A model generated the notes under the pieces. It was not told the origin of the DNA and made no database searches. It worked only from the letters and a program-made list of their open reading frames with translations. 64,000 bases of DNA from contig NZ_JANYUY010000005.1 in NCBI RefSeq assembly GCF_025060755.1, forward strand, positions 62,001 to 126,000. Direction: 5' to 3'. The position numbers and the translations under genes were made by a program. Origin of the DNA: Paenibacillus doosanensis (lineage in GTDB: Bacteria; Bacillota; Bacilli; Paenibacillales; NBRC-103111). Shown here piece by piece: positions 24,601-32,830 of this stretch. Each line of letters opens with the position of its first letter. Position 1 is the stretch's first letter.

Positions 24601-24790
24601 CGAGAACCGGATCGATCTTGAAGTGATGGGCAGCCCGCGCAATATGCTCGGTCCGTTTCACCTTAGATCGGGAGATCCTTCCACAACAAGCTGGGGGTCG
24701 TTTCGCAAGGAGGGGGCGGACTATACCCCGGACTATAACCTGCGTCCGTACGGCTTGTTTGGACGGATAAGACTGCTCAGCCGGTCTTAA
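21653..24790 (+). CDS. GH106-like glycosidase, putative alpha-L-rhamnosidase
   Basis: 1045-residue cytoplasmic enzyme. The N-terminus (FERPGTEYRSVPFWAWNDEL, EQGMGGFFIHSR, LYDEDRWPSGFAGG) matches the barrel start of GH106-type alpha-L-rhamnosidases and their uncharacterised relatives. A conserved acid lies in GVFTDEPSVHD (Glu223), and a glutamine-amidotransferase-like segment is near residues 490-600. The C-terminal ~250 residues form a galactose-binding-like jelly roll (LELGDYSAVTTEVRVNGRTAGHVPW). GH106 enzymes cut alpha-1,2-rhamnose in rhamnogalacturonans. The exact family is uncertain because many related proteins are unassigned. ATG 21653 follows GAGGAGGCGG. It is the last glycosidase before the membrane protein genes, with no terminator seen. 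Confidence 0.75.
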   Translation: MDVRERLLRRFERPGTEYRSVPFWAWNDELDGEELVRQIKQMKEQGMGGFFIHSRDGLETVYMGPEWMDCVRRSVQAAEELGMHVWLYDEDRWPSGFAGGLVQARGGDAFRAKGLTLEVVAPGSLAEDYSDAVALFRAVIEERSMLRCERLPVGGKPELGGHEVLLVFRVEVSERSEWFNNEAPPDNLNPDTVAAFIDITYEAYKREVGGQFGRTVRGVFTDEPSVHDRHCRFTPGRGWLPWSESFAGFFKRRRGYDVLEAVPYLYFDGEKSAWVRHDYWRTLTERFSEAYSKQLGDWCDGNGIAFTGHYLWENNLGTATRVCGAVMPNYRYQQVPGIDMLNEQTSEYITVKQCTSVAHQFGRKQVLTETYGCTGWGFTFEGQKWIGDFQYVLGVNVRSQHLALYSIKGCRKRDYPPVFNYNTSWWKYNHVAEDYFARLSAVLSEGKPVRDVLVLHPASTAWSRIGTLPYGAQARGKDKDVSAANHFGHEFNAFLGKLLRAHYDIDLGDETIMADVGAVRGGKLAVEQAEYSVVVIPPIDTMLESTFRLLTQFVHAGGRIVATGPRPAMIEGREAAERLSQLYDHPNVTEAEETERVIEALEAISPRRVSLTNGQQLEAPELLYMLRELDQAGSRLLFVVNNDREGTHQVRIRLEGGGAVEQWCPLTGAVKTIEAEAAGGFLQWNAELGPAGSALYVFGGGSWAASQQADGPVREANASREPAAANESLSLITELGPVCGFSRTAPNVLTLDRCSYRLGGHGEWSEEMDVWRAQRDVREKLGMRQVYGNGIEQRYKWIHDPHPGNGTPASFRFSFDAAEVPAEPVHLVVESAEQYDIRLNGMPAANTPDGWFLDRSFDKVLLPPLKQGANELTLSCHYHNRMEVEDIYLIGGFALDRERTIIAEPAKLALGDWCLQGYPHYCGSIVYHLDFVQNDPPRGRRMLLELGDYSAVTTEVRVNGRTAGHVPWRAANLVDLTEYLREGENRIDLEVMGSPRNMLGPFHLRSGDPSTTSWGSFRKEGADYTPDYNLRPYGLFGRIRLLSRS

Positions 24791-24849
24791 CTCCGCAGTC
24801 GCAGGACAGATTCAAGATCGAATGAAGAGACAGAATTGGAGGAAAGAGC

Positions 24850-26976
24850 ATGAAAATAAGATGCAATAGGTGGAAGCTGCTTCTGTCCTTGATCATCTTG
24901 TGCATTGCGCTGCTGCCTGCGACGGCGGAGGCGGGAGTGAAATATTCCACGTTCACCAAGGACAGCAACGGCAATCTGATATGGCTACAGCCCGCGTATT
25001 ACCCGATCGGCGTCATCGGGCAGGATCTGTCCGTTCCCGATCCCGGCAATCCGGCGCAGAGGATCAAGTCGCCGCTGCAGACGCCGAAGGATATTTTTAT
25101 CGATCCGCACAATGACATTTATATCGCCGATACGGGCAATAACCGGATTGTTCATATGAATGAACAAGGGCAGCTGATCCGCTATATTACGGTGCCCGAG
25201 AGCCCGCTGCTGAAACCGGAGGGCGTGTTCGTCACCGTGGAAGGCGATATTTATGTCGCCGATACGGGCAACAAGCGGGTAATCAAGCTGGATAAGACGG
25301 GCAAGCTGCAGCAAGAATATAAGCGGCCCGATTCCAGGTACATCCCGGATACGTTCGTATACGATCCGTCCAAAGTCATGGTCGATGAGCGCGGCTTTTT
25401 GTACGTAGCGGTTCACGGCGGCTACGAAGGACTGGTGCTGTTGGACGGAAGCGGCAAGTTTCAAGGCTTTTTCGGCGCCAACAAAACGGTGCTTTCCGCG
25501 CTGGATGCGCTCAAGCGCTGGCTGTACACCAAGGAAATGTACGCCAACGAGATCGCCAAGAAGCCGGAGACGATCAACAGCGTCGCCACGGATAAGAACG
25601 GTTATATTTATACCGTTACCGGGGGAACGATCAAGACCGACCAATTGAAGAAGCTGAATATTAAAGGGGAGAACCTGCTGCGCAGCTCGCAGAAGGAATT
25701 CGGGGAATACCGGCCGATGGATACGGCGCTTCTTCAGGCGAACGTCGTTACCATGCCGCAGTTGATCGACGTCGCGGTAGACCAGAACGGCAATATGATC
25801 GTTGTCGACCAGCAGTACAAATATATAAGCCATTACGATTCCTCGGGCAATCTGCTTTATTTCTGGGGCGGCCCTTCGGCTGTCGGCTCTTCGCAGGTCG
25901 GGCTGATCAAAAGCCCGGTCGCGCTGGACGTCAACTCGCGCAACGAGCTGTTCGTTCTCGACGATCAGGAGAATATCGTACAAGTATTCCGCCTGTCGGA
26001 GTTCGGCGAGAAGGTTAATCAAGCGAACCAGCAGACGCTGGCAGGGTATTACGAAGCGAGCGAGAAGCCTTGGCAGGATGTGCTGCGCATGAACGCACAG
26101 TTCACGCCGGCGATTTTGGGGCTGGCCAAAGCGGCCTACAAGAAAGAAAATTTCGAGGCAGCGGAGAAGCTGTTCAAGGAAGCCGGGGACCATGAAGGTT
26201 ATTCCGACGCCTTCTGGCAAATTAGAATGCGCTGGTTCCAGAAAAACTTCTCTTGGATCGCCAGCATCGTGTTTTTCGGGACGATCGCGCTGGTCGTACT
26301 TGACCGGCTTACGGCCAAAAGCCGATTCCGCTTAAAGTGGAAAAACAGACCGAGATGGAAGTGGAGCTTTATTCTTCATTTGAAGCACTCCCTCTACATT
26401 TTGAAGCATCCGGTCGACGGGTTTACCGCGGTCCGGTATGAAGGCAAAGGCAGCTATGCCGCGGCGCTGCTCATTATGATAGGCGTTTACGGAGCGCTGC
26501 TGTTCAAGGAGTTTTTCACCAGCTTTTCGTTCAATATGGCAGTTCGGGTCGATGTTTATTCGATCTTTACGCAATTTTTTATCGTATGGATCACCTGGAT
26601 TATCGCCAACTATCTGGTCAGCTCCATTTACCGCGGAGAGGGACGGTTTAGAGATATATTAATCGGCAGCGCTTACGCATTGGTGCCTTACATTATCATC
26701 GGCATTCCGCTCGCCCTTATATCCAACGTCATGACGTTATCCGAATCGTCCATCTACAACTTTATCGCCAATGCGATGCTCGTATGGATAGGGCTCCTGA
26801 TGTTCTGGAAAATTCAATGGGTGCATAATTACAGCGTCGGCGAGACGGTGATGAATGTTTTCCTCACCCTCTGCACTATGCTGGTCATCGGAGTGCTGAT
26901 CTTCATTACCGCCGGATTGACGAACGATTTGGCATCGCTGTTTTACGAGATGTTCCAGGAGGTGCTCTTGAGATGA
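24850..26976 (+). CDS. NHL-repeat beta-propeller protein with C-terminal Yip1-like membrane domain
   Basis: 708 residues. A signal peptide (LLLSLIILCIALLPATAEAG) leads to an extracytoplasmic beta-propeller of NHL repeats (about residues 60-400; DIFIDPHNDIYIADTGNNRIVHM and EGDIYVADTGNKRVIKL are two blades). A short helical linker of TPR character precedes a membrane segment near residue 465. The C-terminal ~200 residues have about five more hydrophobic segments resembling the Yip1 domain. The gene overlaps the DUF5696 start as ATGA and is the first of four genes ending in a permease pair, so it is probably an accessory part of that sugar importer. In Paenibacillus-type genomes such proteins recur next to DUF5696 genes; the mechanism is unknown. 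Confidence 0.8.
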   Translation: MKIRCNRWKLLLSLIILCIALLPATAEAGVKYSTFTKDSNGNLIWLQPAYYPIGVIGQDLSVPDPGNPAQRIKSPLQTPKDIFIDPHNDIYIADTGNNRIVHMNEQGQLIRYITVPESPLLKPEGVFVTVEGDIYVADTGNKRVIKLDKTGKLQQEYKRPDSRYIPDTFVYDPSKVMVDERGFLYVAVHGGYEGLVLLDGSGKFQGFFGANKTVLSALDALKRWLYTKEMYANEIAKKPETINSVATDKNGYIYTVTGGTIKTDQLKKLNIKGENLLRSSQKEFGEYRPMDTALLQANVVTMPQLIDVAVDQNGNMIVVDQQYKYISHYDSSGNLLYFWGGPSAVGSSQVGLIKSPVALDVNSRNELFVLDDQENIVQVFRLSEFGEKVNQANQQTLAGYYEASEKPWQDVLRMNAQFTPAILGLAKAAYKKENFEAAEKLFKEAGDHEGYSDAFWQIRMRWFQKNFSWIASIVFFGTIALVVLDRLTAKSRFRLKWKNRPRWKWSFILHLKHSLYILKHPVDGFTAVRYEGKGSYAAALLIMIGVYGALLFKEFFTSFSFNMAVRVDVYSIFTQFFIVWITWIIANYLVSSIYRGEGRFRDILIGSAYALVPYIIIGIPLALISNVMTLSESSIYNFIANAMLVWIGLLMFWKIQWVHNYSVGETVMNVFLTLCTMLVIGVLIFITAGLTNDLASLFYEMFQEVLLR

Positions 26977-29243
26977 CTTGGCTCGGCAAAATAAATAAAC
27001 CATCCGCCATTGTAACCGTTCTGCTCTTGATCGCCGTCGCGGTTTTGCTGGCTAACGCCAAGTTTGAATTCCGGACGCCGCCTGAGGCCCGAAATATTAT
27101 GGCGGGGCAGGATAGCTCGGCGCCTCCTCAGAAGGGGATTCAGGCGCAGCTGCCCAAGGATAGCGACTTCAAAACCGTTGCGGAGTCCGACGCGCTGCGG
27201 CTGAAAATGGATGCCGGCACGGGACATTTTATCGTGGAGGATAAAAGGAATAACAACGTATTCCGTTCGTATCCCGATCCCCAGTACTGGGCTCAGGAGA
27301 AAATATCGGAAAATTGGAAGAAGCATCTGGCGTCTCCGCTCATGGTGCAATACGTGGACTTTTCCAAGAGCATTCTGCAGGCTAAGGAAACGAATATCCC
27401 CGCAGAAAGCGGCAAGGTGAAGGATGTGCGGACGATTCCCGGCGGCTTCGCCTTAACCTATGAGTTCCCGGAGACGGGCTTTACGATCCCCGTGGAAGTC
27501 AAAATCGAGAAAGATTACGTGGAGACGAAGGTTGTCCGCGAAGGCATCAAGGAAACGAAGATGGGCCTTGTATGGGTGAGGCTGTTCCCGTTCTTCGGCG
27601 CGGAATATTCCGCCGGGCAGGACGGCTACATGCTGATTCCGGACGGGGCCGGGGCGCTCATCCGCTTCAAGGATAATCAGCTGAATGTCAATAAGCTATA
27701 CGATGAAAGCGTATACGGGCAAGACAATACATTTGCCGGATTAAGCAATAACCGCAACAAAATCATTATGCCGGTATTCGGCATGAAGACCGGTTCCAAA
27801 GGTTTTCTCGCCGTGCTGCAGGACGGAGAGGAATACGCCAATGTCGTGGCTTCGCCTTCGGGCGTATTAAGCGGCTACAACTGGATTACGACGACGATGA
27901 ATTTCCGCTCCAGCTTCCTGCAATTTACGAGCCGGAATTCTCCCGACGAATGGGGCTTTGTGGACTACAATAAAAACGAACTGTTCGGCAGCGATCGGGT
28001 CGTAAGATATTATATTCTCGGCAGCGAGCAAGCGGATTATGTCGGCATGGCGCAGAAATACCGCGATTACTTGATGAACGAGAAGGGCGTTCAGCGCACG
28101 AGCGCCAAAAACGCCGATCTTCCGATGCATGTGGATATTATCGGCGGCGACCGCGAGAAGGGGATCGTTACCGACCGGTACATCCCTCTGACCAGCACCG
28201 GGGAAGCGACCGAAATGGTTCATTCGCTGTATGACAAAGGAATTCGCAACATGTCGCTGATGTTCATGGGTTGGCAGAAGGACGGCTACAGCTCGTTCGG
28301 CGAGTCGCTGCCCGCCGATCCTCGGGTCGGAGGCGACAAAGGGATGAAAGCGTTCATCGCCGACGCCCACAGCAAGGGCTTCCCCGTCTATCTCGATACG
28401 GAGTACGGGATGAATAACACGGGAGCCGGGGGCTTCGACGAGAAATTCCACGCCGTCGTCAATCTGGCCGGCCGCAAACTGAATCTCAATCCGCTCTATA
28501 ACAATGCGAGAGTGCCTGTGACAAGCGATAAATTCGCGGCGGAGATGGTGAGCAAGCAGCTTGCCGCTTACAAGGAGCTTGGCGTAGACGGTCTTGGCGT
28601 CAACCGGATCGGGCAGCGGCTGTTCAGCGATTACAACTCGTCCTACGGCTCGCACCGCGATGAGGCGAGAGATGTGCAGGAGTCGATCTTGAAGAACATT
28701 AAGGAGACGCTCGGCGGCGTCATCGGAAACCAATCCAGCTTCTACGCGCTGCCGGAAATCAACCATATTCAGAATCTCGTATACGACCATTCCTACGACT
28801 TATTCACCGACGAGGCCGTTCCGTTCGCCCAAATCGCGGCGCACGGGCTTATCACTTACTCCTCAGAATACGTAAATAACCGTCAGGAAGATATCAACGA
28901 CTTTTTGCGGGATATCGAGTACGGGGCCGCTCCTTCCTTCGTATTCACCAGGGCGGAGACGAAGGAATTCGTCAATGCGTACGGCATCCGCTACTATAAC
29001 ACGCATTTTGCGGACTGGGCGGACATGGCCGCCGAGCAGTACAAACAGTATAACGAAGCGTTGGGCGACGTGCAGAACCAATTTATTACGAGTCACCGGA
29101 CGATCGCTCCGAATGTCAAGGAAACGACGTATGAGAACGGCAAACGGATCGTCGTCAACTACGGCATCGAGCCTTACCGGAGCGAAGGCATGGAAGTGCC
29201 CGCACAAAACTTTGTCGTTATTCAAGGAGGAGCCGGACGATGA
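26973..29243 (+). CDS. DUF5696 domain protein, membrane-anchored and extracytoplasmic
   Basis: 756 residues. One N-terminal membrane segment (about residues 12-27, IVTVLLLIAVAVLLANA) with no cleavage site suggests a signal anchor, leaving the body outside the membrane. The rest matches the DUF5696 type: a beta-rich N-terminal half (HFIVEDKRNNNVFRSYPDP, YMLIPDGAGALIRFKDN) and a barrel-like C-terminal half (DIIGGDREKGIVTDRYIPLTS, GFPVYLDTEYGMNNTG, LPEINHIQNLVYDHSYDLFTDE). The C-terminal half resembles clan-A glycosidase barrels, so a carbohydrate-handling or enzymatic role is possible. It is sandwiched by ATGA overlaps between the NHL/Yip1 gene and a sugar permease, implying co-expression in fixed ratio. 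Confidence 0.8.
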   Translation: MTWLGKINKPSAIVTVLLLIAVAVLLANAKFEFRTPPEARNIMAGQDSSAPPQKGIQAQLPKDSDFKTVAESDALRLKMDAGTGHFIVEDKRNNNVFRSYPDPQYWAQEKISENWKKHLASPLMVQYVDFSKSILQAKETNIPAESGKVKDVRTIPGGFALTYEFPETGFTIPVEVKIEKDYVETKVVREGIKETKMGLVWVRLFPFFGAEYSAGQDGYMLIPDGAGALIRFKDNQLNVNKLYDESVYGQDNTFAGLSNNRNKIIMPVFGMKTGSKGFLAVLQDGEEYANVVASPSGVLSGYNWITTTMNFRSSFLQFTSRNSPDEWGFVDYNKNELFGSDRVVRYYILGSEQADYVGMAQKYRDYLMNEKGVQRTSAKNADLPMHVDIIGGDREKGIVTDRYIPLTSTGEATEMVHSLYDKGIRNMSLMFMGWQKDGYSSFGESLPADPRVGGDKGMKAFIADAHSKGFPVYLDTEYGMNNTGAGGFDEKFHAVVNLAGRKLNLNPLYNNARVPVTSDKFAAEMVSKQLAAYKELGVDGLGVNRIGQRLFSDYNSSYGSHRDEARDVQESILKNIKETLGGVIGNQSSFYALPEINHIQNLVYDHSYDLFTDEAVPFAQIAAHGLITYSSEYVNNRQEDINDFLRDIEYGAAPSFVFTRAETKEFVNAYGIRYYNTHFADWADMAAEQYKQYNEALGDVQNQFITSHRTIAPNVKETTYENGKRIVVNYGIEPYRSEGMEVPAQNFVVIQGGAGR

Positions 29244-30106
29244 AAAGTAAACTGAAACTGCGCGCATCCCTGCTTGAATATGTCGAAGGGTCGATCTTCA
29301 TTGCCCCTTGGTTTATCGGATTTCTCGTATTTATGGCGTTCCCGCTCGGCTACTCGCTTTTCATGAGCTTTCAGAAGGTGACGATAACGGCCAGTTACAC
29401 GACCACCCAGTTCGTCGGATGGACGCATTACCGTTACATTTTATTCGAAAACGGGGATATGCTGTATAACCAGCTGCTGCCGTTCCTAAGACAAGCGCTG
29501 TTCATGATTCCGATTATCGTCATCTTCGCCTTGCTTATCGCGATTATTTTGAATCAAAAATTTGCGGGGCGGACCTTCTTCCGAGCCATCTTCTTTCTTC
29601 CCGTCATTTTATCGACCGGCGAGGTGGTGAAGGAGTTTCTGACACAAGGCGAAGGCGATTTGGGCTTTATGTCCAAATACAACGTATCCGGGATCATTAA
29701 AGCCAATTTATCGGCTACCTGGTCCGGTCCGCTGATCGGCGTTCTCGATTCGTTCGTGCTCATTTTGTGGTATTCCGGCGTGCAAATCTTGATCTTCCTG
29801 GGAGGCAGGCAGACGATCTCCAATTCCGCCTATGAAGCCGCGCGGATCGACGGGGCAGGCCCGTGGGAAACGTTCTGGAAAATTACGCTGCCGGCTATGA
29901 CGCCGTTCATTTTCTTGAACATGATTTATACGGTCGTCGACCTGTTCACGTTCCCGACGAACCCGATTCTGCAAAAAGTGCGGGACAGCGAATACGGGCA
30001 ATATAGCGCGCTCATCTGGATTTATTTCGTCATTATCAGCGTATTTTTGAGCATTATCTTCATTATTTTCAGCAGGGCGACCAAATCGCAAAGAGATTCC
30101 AGATAG
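29240..30106 (+). CDS. Sugar ABC transporter permease (first subunit of second importer)
   Basis: 288 residues with six predicted membrane segments. The EAA loop reads YEAARIDGAGPWETFWKITLPAMTP (about residues 198-222). The start overlaps the DUF5696 stop as ATGA. It forms a pair with the next gene. There is no ATPase gene beside it; the substrate-binding proteins are probably the three lipoproteins starting at 33.7 kb, which is inferred from proximity. Confidence 0.92.
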   Translation: MKSKLKLRASLLEYVEGSIFIAPWFIGFLVFMAFPLGYSLFMSFQKVTITASYTTTQFVGWTHYRYILFENGDMLYNQLLPFLRQALFMIPIIVIFALLIAIILNQKFAGRTFFRAIFFLPVILSTGEVVKEFLTQGEGDLGFMSKYNVSGIIKANLSATWSGPLIGVLDSFVLILWYSGVQILIFLGGRQTISNSAYEAARIDGAGPWETFWKITLPAMTPFIFLNMIYTVVDLFTFPTNPILQKVRDSEYGQYSALIWIYFVIISVFLSIIFIIFSRATKSQRDSR

Positions 30107-30150
30107 TCAGATTCCAGATCATTGATTCCAATGTCGAAAGGGCGATGCTT

Positions 30151-31107
30151 GTGATCGGTTTAAGAACGAGGAATGGGAAGGAGCCGGCCCTTTGGTCCTG
30201 GCTCTTGAACATCCGCTATAAGCTTATAGGCAGAGAAGCGGATAAAGGGCTGTTGTTCCGGATCTTTATTTACCTGATTTTGCTCGATACGGCCTACATT
30301 TATTTGAAGCCGATTCTTCATATGGTGACGACGATGGTTAAAAACGCCGACGACCTGCTCGATCCCGCCGTCAACTGGTTTCCGAGAGTAATTTATCTTG
30401 GCAACCTGCAGGATGCGTGGGAGTGGCTGAAATATCCCAAAGCGCTTGCAACTAGCTTGACGATGGCGCTGGTGGTCGCTTTGCTGCAGACGATGTCCTG
30501 CGCAGTAACCGGCTATGCGTTCGCCAGATTGAAGGTGCCGTTCAAGAACGTCATGTTTTTTTTCCTGCTGCTGACTTTTATCGTGCCGATGCAGGTGACG
30601 ATTTTGCCGAACATTATTTATGCCCGGGAGCTCGGCCTGCTGAATACGATTTATCCGATTATCGTCCCCGCCTTCTTCGGTCTGGGACTTAAGGGAGCGC
30701 TGTTCGTCATCATTTACCGTCAGTTTTTCTCAACCCAGCCGAAGGAGCTGGAGGAAGCGGCGCGGATCGACGGAGCCAGCGTGTACAAAATTTTTTACAA
30801 AGTGATGATGCCGCTGGCCAAGCCGGCGATTCTTGTCGTATTTCTGTTCTCTTTCATTTGGACCTGGAACGATTTCTACTTGCCTAGCATGTATTTGGCC
30901 GATATCGAGACGGCGCCTCTGTCTATGGGCATTTCGCGGATCGCTACCGCCTTAAGGCAGCAAGCCGAGCAGTACGGCCCGTCGGTGACGGATGAAGCGA
31001 TTCGGATGTCCACCACCTTCCTCATGATCGTTCCGCCGATGCTGCTCTATTCGTTCACGCAGCGCTGGTTTATCGAAGGGGTCGAAAGAACCGGTTTGGT
31101 AGAGTAA
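30151..31107 (+). CDS. Sugar ABC transporter permease (second subunit of second importer)
   Basis: About 318 residues, six membrane segments, with the EAA loop LEEAARIDGASVYKIFYKVMMPLAKP near residues 208-233. The GTG at 30151 lies eight bases after GAAAGGG and is favoured over the ATG at 30145, which is only two bases from it. The C-terminus (TQRWFIEGVERTGLVE) is the usual family ending. The N-terminus is longer than in MalG, with an extra ~40 polar residues before the first membrane segment. Confidence 0.9.
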   Translation: MIGLRTRNGKEPALWSWLLNIRYKLIGREADKGLLFRIFIYLILLDTAYIYLKPILHMVTTMVKNADDLLDPAVNWFPRVIYLGNLQDAWEWLKYPKALATSLTMALVVALLQTMSCAVTGYAFARLKVPFKNVMFFFLLLTFIVPMQVTILPNIIYARELGLLNTIYPIIVPAFFGLGLKGALFVIIYRQFFSTQPKELEEAARIDGASVYKIFYKVMMPLAKPAILVVFLFSFIWTWNDFYLPSMYLADIETAPLSMGISRIATALRQQAEQYGPSVTDEAIRMSTTFLMIVPPMLLYSFTQRWFIEGVERTGLVE

Positions 31108-31166
31108 ACCGAAGTTTGTATCTAACCATTCCAAATAAAATGAAATCAAAGAAAGGAACGATGCAC

Positions 31167-31913
31167 ATGAGAACATATTCGGTTCGTCCTGTGAAAGCAT
31201 GGGTCACGCTAATGGTGTCGATCGTTATGCTCGGTTCGATCATCGCCTGCTCTTCCGCTCCCGCCTCCTCCGGCGGGGTGCAGGCAAGCTCGGCGAATGC
31301 CAAGAAAGCTATGGTCATTCGCAAAAAAGAAGGCGGCGGCGAGGCGTTCATCATCAATCATTTGAAGAAGCAGGGCTATCAGGTGATGGATGTCGTCGAT
31401 CAAGATTTTACGGTCGACAAAGCGAACGGCTACGGCGTTGTCTACGTAAGCGAGGGGGTAAATTCCTCGAAGATGGACGCCAAGCTTAAAACGTCGAAGG
31501 TGCCGGTCGTCATTGCCAAAAATCAGGCGGCAAGCGATGCGGGGCTTGTCGGAGTATCGCAGTACGGTGATGAAGACAAGGTCAGAACAGTCCATATTCT
31601 GGACAGCAAGCATCCGCTGGCGGCGGGACTTAAGGATACGGTAGCCATCTATAAAGAGGAGGGCAAAATCTCTTACGGTTTGCATCCGGGCAAAGACGCG
31701 GTGGTGATAGCTGAATATCCTGCCAGCGGAAGCAACAAGAAAGTAACCATTTTCGGCTACGAAAAGGGGGCCAAAAATATTAATAATGAAGCCGTTCCCG
31801 CCCGCCAAGTATATTTTTCCTTACCGACAGGCGAGGAATCCAAGCTGACGGACGACGGCTGGAAGCTATTCGATGCGGCCATAGCATGGGCTGCGGCCAA
31901 CGGCGGCAAATAA
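31167..31913 (+). CDS. Lipoprotein with shared ~200-residue Rossmann-like domain, paralog 1
   Basis: 248 residues. Signal peptide with lipobox IIAC, lipidated at Cys28, then a Ser/Ala-rich spacer and one domain (about residues 45-248). The domain pattern shared by five genes here is: an opening K-x-MVI/VLFVGR strand, a GGG-x-E/D loop, LKKQGYQV, D-K-D/E-F/L-T, VVYVSEGVNS, VPVVIAKNQ, HPLAAGLKDTVAIYKEEGKISYG, EKGAKN and TDDGWKLFDAAIAW. The alternation suggests a class-I glutamine-amidotransferase/ThuA-like fold without a visible catalytic Cys. ATG 31167 is chosen because AAAGGA lies about nine bases upstream; ATG 31161 is also possible. It follows the permease pair by 59 bases. Function unknown; probably outside the cell on the membrane. 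Confidence 0.72.
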   Translation: MRTYSVRPVKAWVTLMVSIVMLGSIIACSSAPASSGGVQASSANAKKAMVIRKKEGGGEAFIINHLKKQGYQVMDVVDQDFTVDKANGYGVVYVSEGVNSSKMDAKLKTSKVPVVIAKNQAASDAGLVGVSQYGDEDKVRTVHILDSKHPLAAGLKDTVAIYKEEGKISYGLHPGKDAVVIAEYPASGSNKKVTIFGYEKGAKNINNEAVPARQVYFSLPTGEESKLTDDGWKLFDAAIAWAAANGGK

Positions 31914-31915
31914 GG

Positions 31916-32008
31916 AGAAGCGAAGCGTTCGCCTTTGTTTCCGAATTTCAACTCATTCAAGGGCCAACAAGTTCAAGAAATTCGGGAACAACAGCGATCG
32001 GAAGATGC
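31916..32008. repeat. Intergenic ~93-bp palindromic repeat, copy A
   Basis: Begins three bases after the preceding stop. The first 22 bases are identical to copy B at 57112 and the last ~20 are nearly so. The interior differs in sequence but can form a stem in both copies: here TGTTTCCGAATTTC pairs with GAAATTCGGGAACA. Conserved ends plus a changed but still paired stem suggest a dispersed repeat with selected secondary structure. Confidence 0.65.
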
Positions 32009-32106
32009 TTCCGCATGCGCAGTAGGCGCTTTTCATCACAGCTTTAAAAGGCGCTCAGGAATGGTTTGGTGTTGGTTTTACCACTAATGTACAGGGGGTA
32101 GTTCGA

Positions 32107-32817
32107 ATGAAACGTTTCTTGGTTGCAATCGTTGCTGTCATGATGTTATTGAGCCTGATGGCCTGCAATTCCGCTCCGGCCGGCTCGTCCGGGGCTCCTG
32201 CCGCTGCGGGGAACAAGGTGCTGTTCGTCGGCAGGGATAGCGGGGGAGACGGCATTACCGCCAAACGGCTGAAGCAGGAGCACGGATTGGAAGTCACCGT
32301 GGTCGCCGACAAAGAGTTGACGGCCGAGAAAGCGAATGGGATGGCGCTTATCTATGTCAGCGAATCCGTCAATTCGAATAAAATCAAAGATATTTTCGTA
32401 AACATTCCGGTGCCCGTCGTATACGCCGAGCCGCAGTCGACAAGCGATACCGGCATGACGGACGTCGAAGCCTACGGTTCCCTGACCGGAGGAAACGCGG
32501 CCAAGACGATTGAGATCAAGGACGGCAGCAGCCCGCTGGCCGCCGGCTTGCAGGGCAAGATCGACGTGTACAAGGATAACGGCAAGATGGGCTTCGCCAT
32601 CCCCGGCAAAGAAGCGATCGTCGTCGCTACCGTACCGGGTGAGGATCAGAAAGCGACGATCTTTGCGTACGATAAAGGCGTGAAAAATGTGAAAGGCAAC
32701 ACGGTCGCCGCCCGCGAGGTGTATTTCTACATGTTTGAGGGCGAAGAAATCAACCAGACGGATGACGGCTGGAAGCTGTTCGATGCGGCCGTGCAATGGG
32801 CTCTCGGAAAAAAATAG
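32107..32817 (+). CDS. Lipoprotein with shared Rossmann-like domain, paralog 2
   Basis: 236 residues; lipobox LMAC with Cys20, a short Ala/Gly/Ser spacer, then the shared domain (about residues 35-236). It opens with NKVLFVGRDSGGDG, continues to DKELTAEKANGMALIYVSESVNS and ends EEINQTDDGWKLFDAAVQWALGKK. It is closest to paralog 3 downstream, indicating local duplication. ATG 32107 follows AGGGGGTAG. There is a 193-base gap from paralog 1 that contains the palindromic repeat, so it may have its own promoter, though no clear one is seen. Confidence 0.75.
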   Translation: MKRFLVAIVAVMMLLSLMACNSAPAGSSGAPAAAGNKVLFVGRDSGGDGITAKRLKQEHGLEVTVVADKELTAEKANGMALIYVSESVNSNKIKDIFVNIPVPVVYAEPQSTSDTGMTDVEAYGSLTGGNAAKTIEIKDGSSPLAAGLQGKIDVYKDNGKMGFAIPGKEAIVVATVPGEDQKATIFAYDKGVKNVKGNTVAAREVYFYMFEGEEINQTDDGWKLFDAAVQWALGKK

Positions 32818-32830
32818 CGGGGAGGCGTTT

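Noticed and set aside
24985-26220. 411-codon minus-strand frame
   Set aside because: Antisense shadow of the NHL-repeat gene, produced by codon bias; no start context and no recognisable protein.
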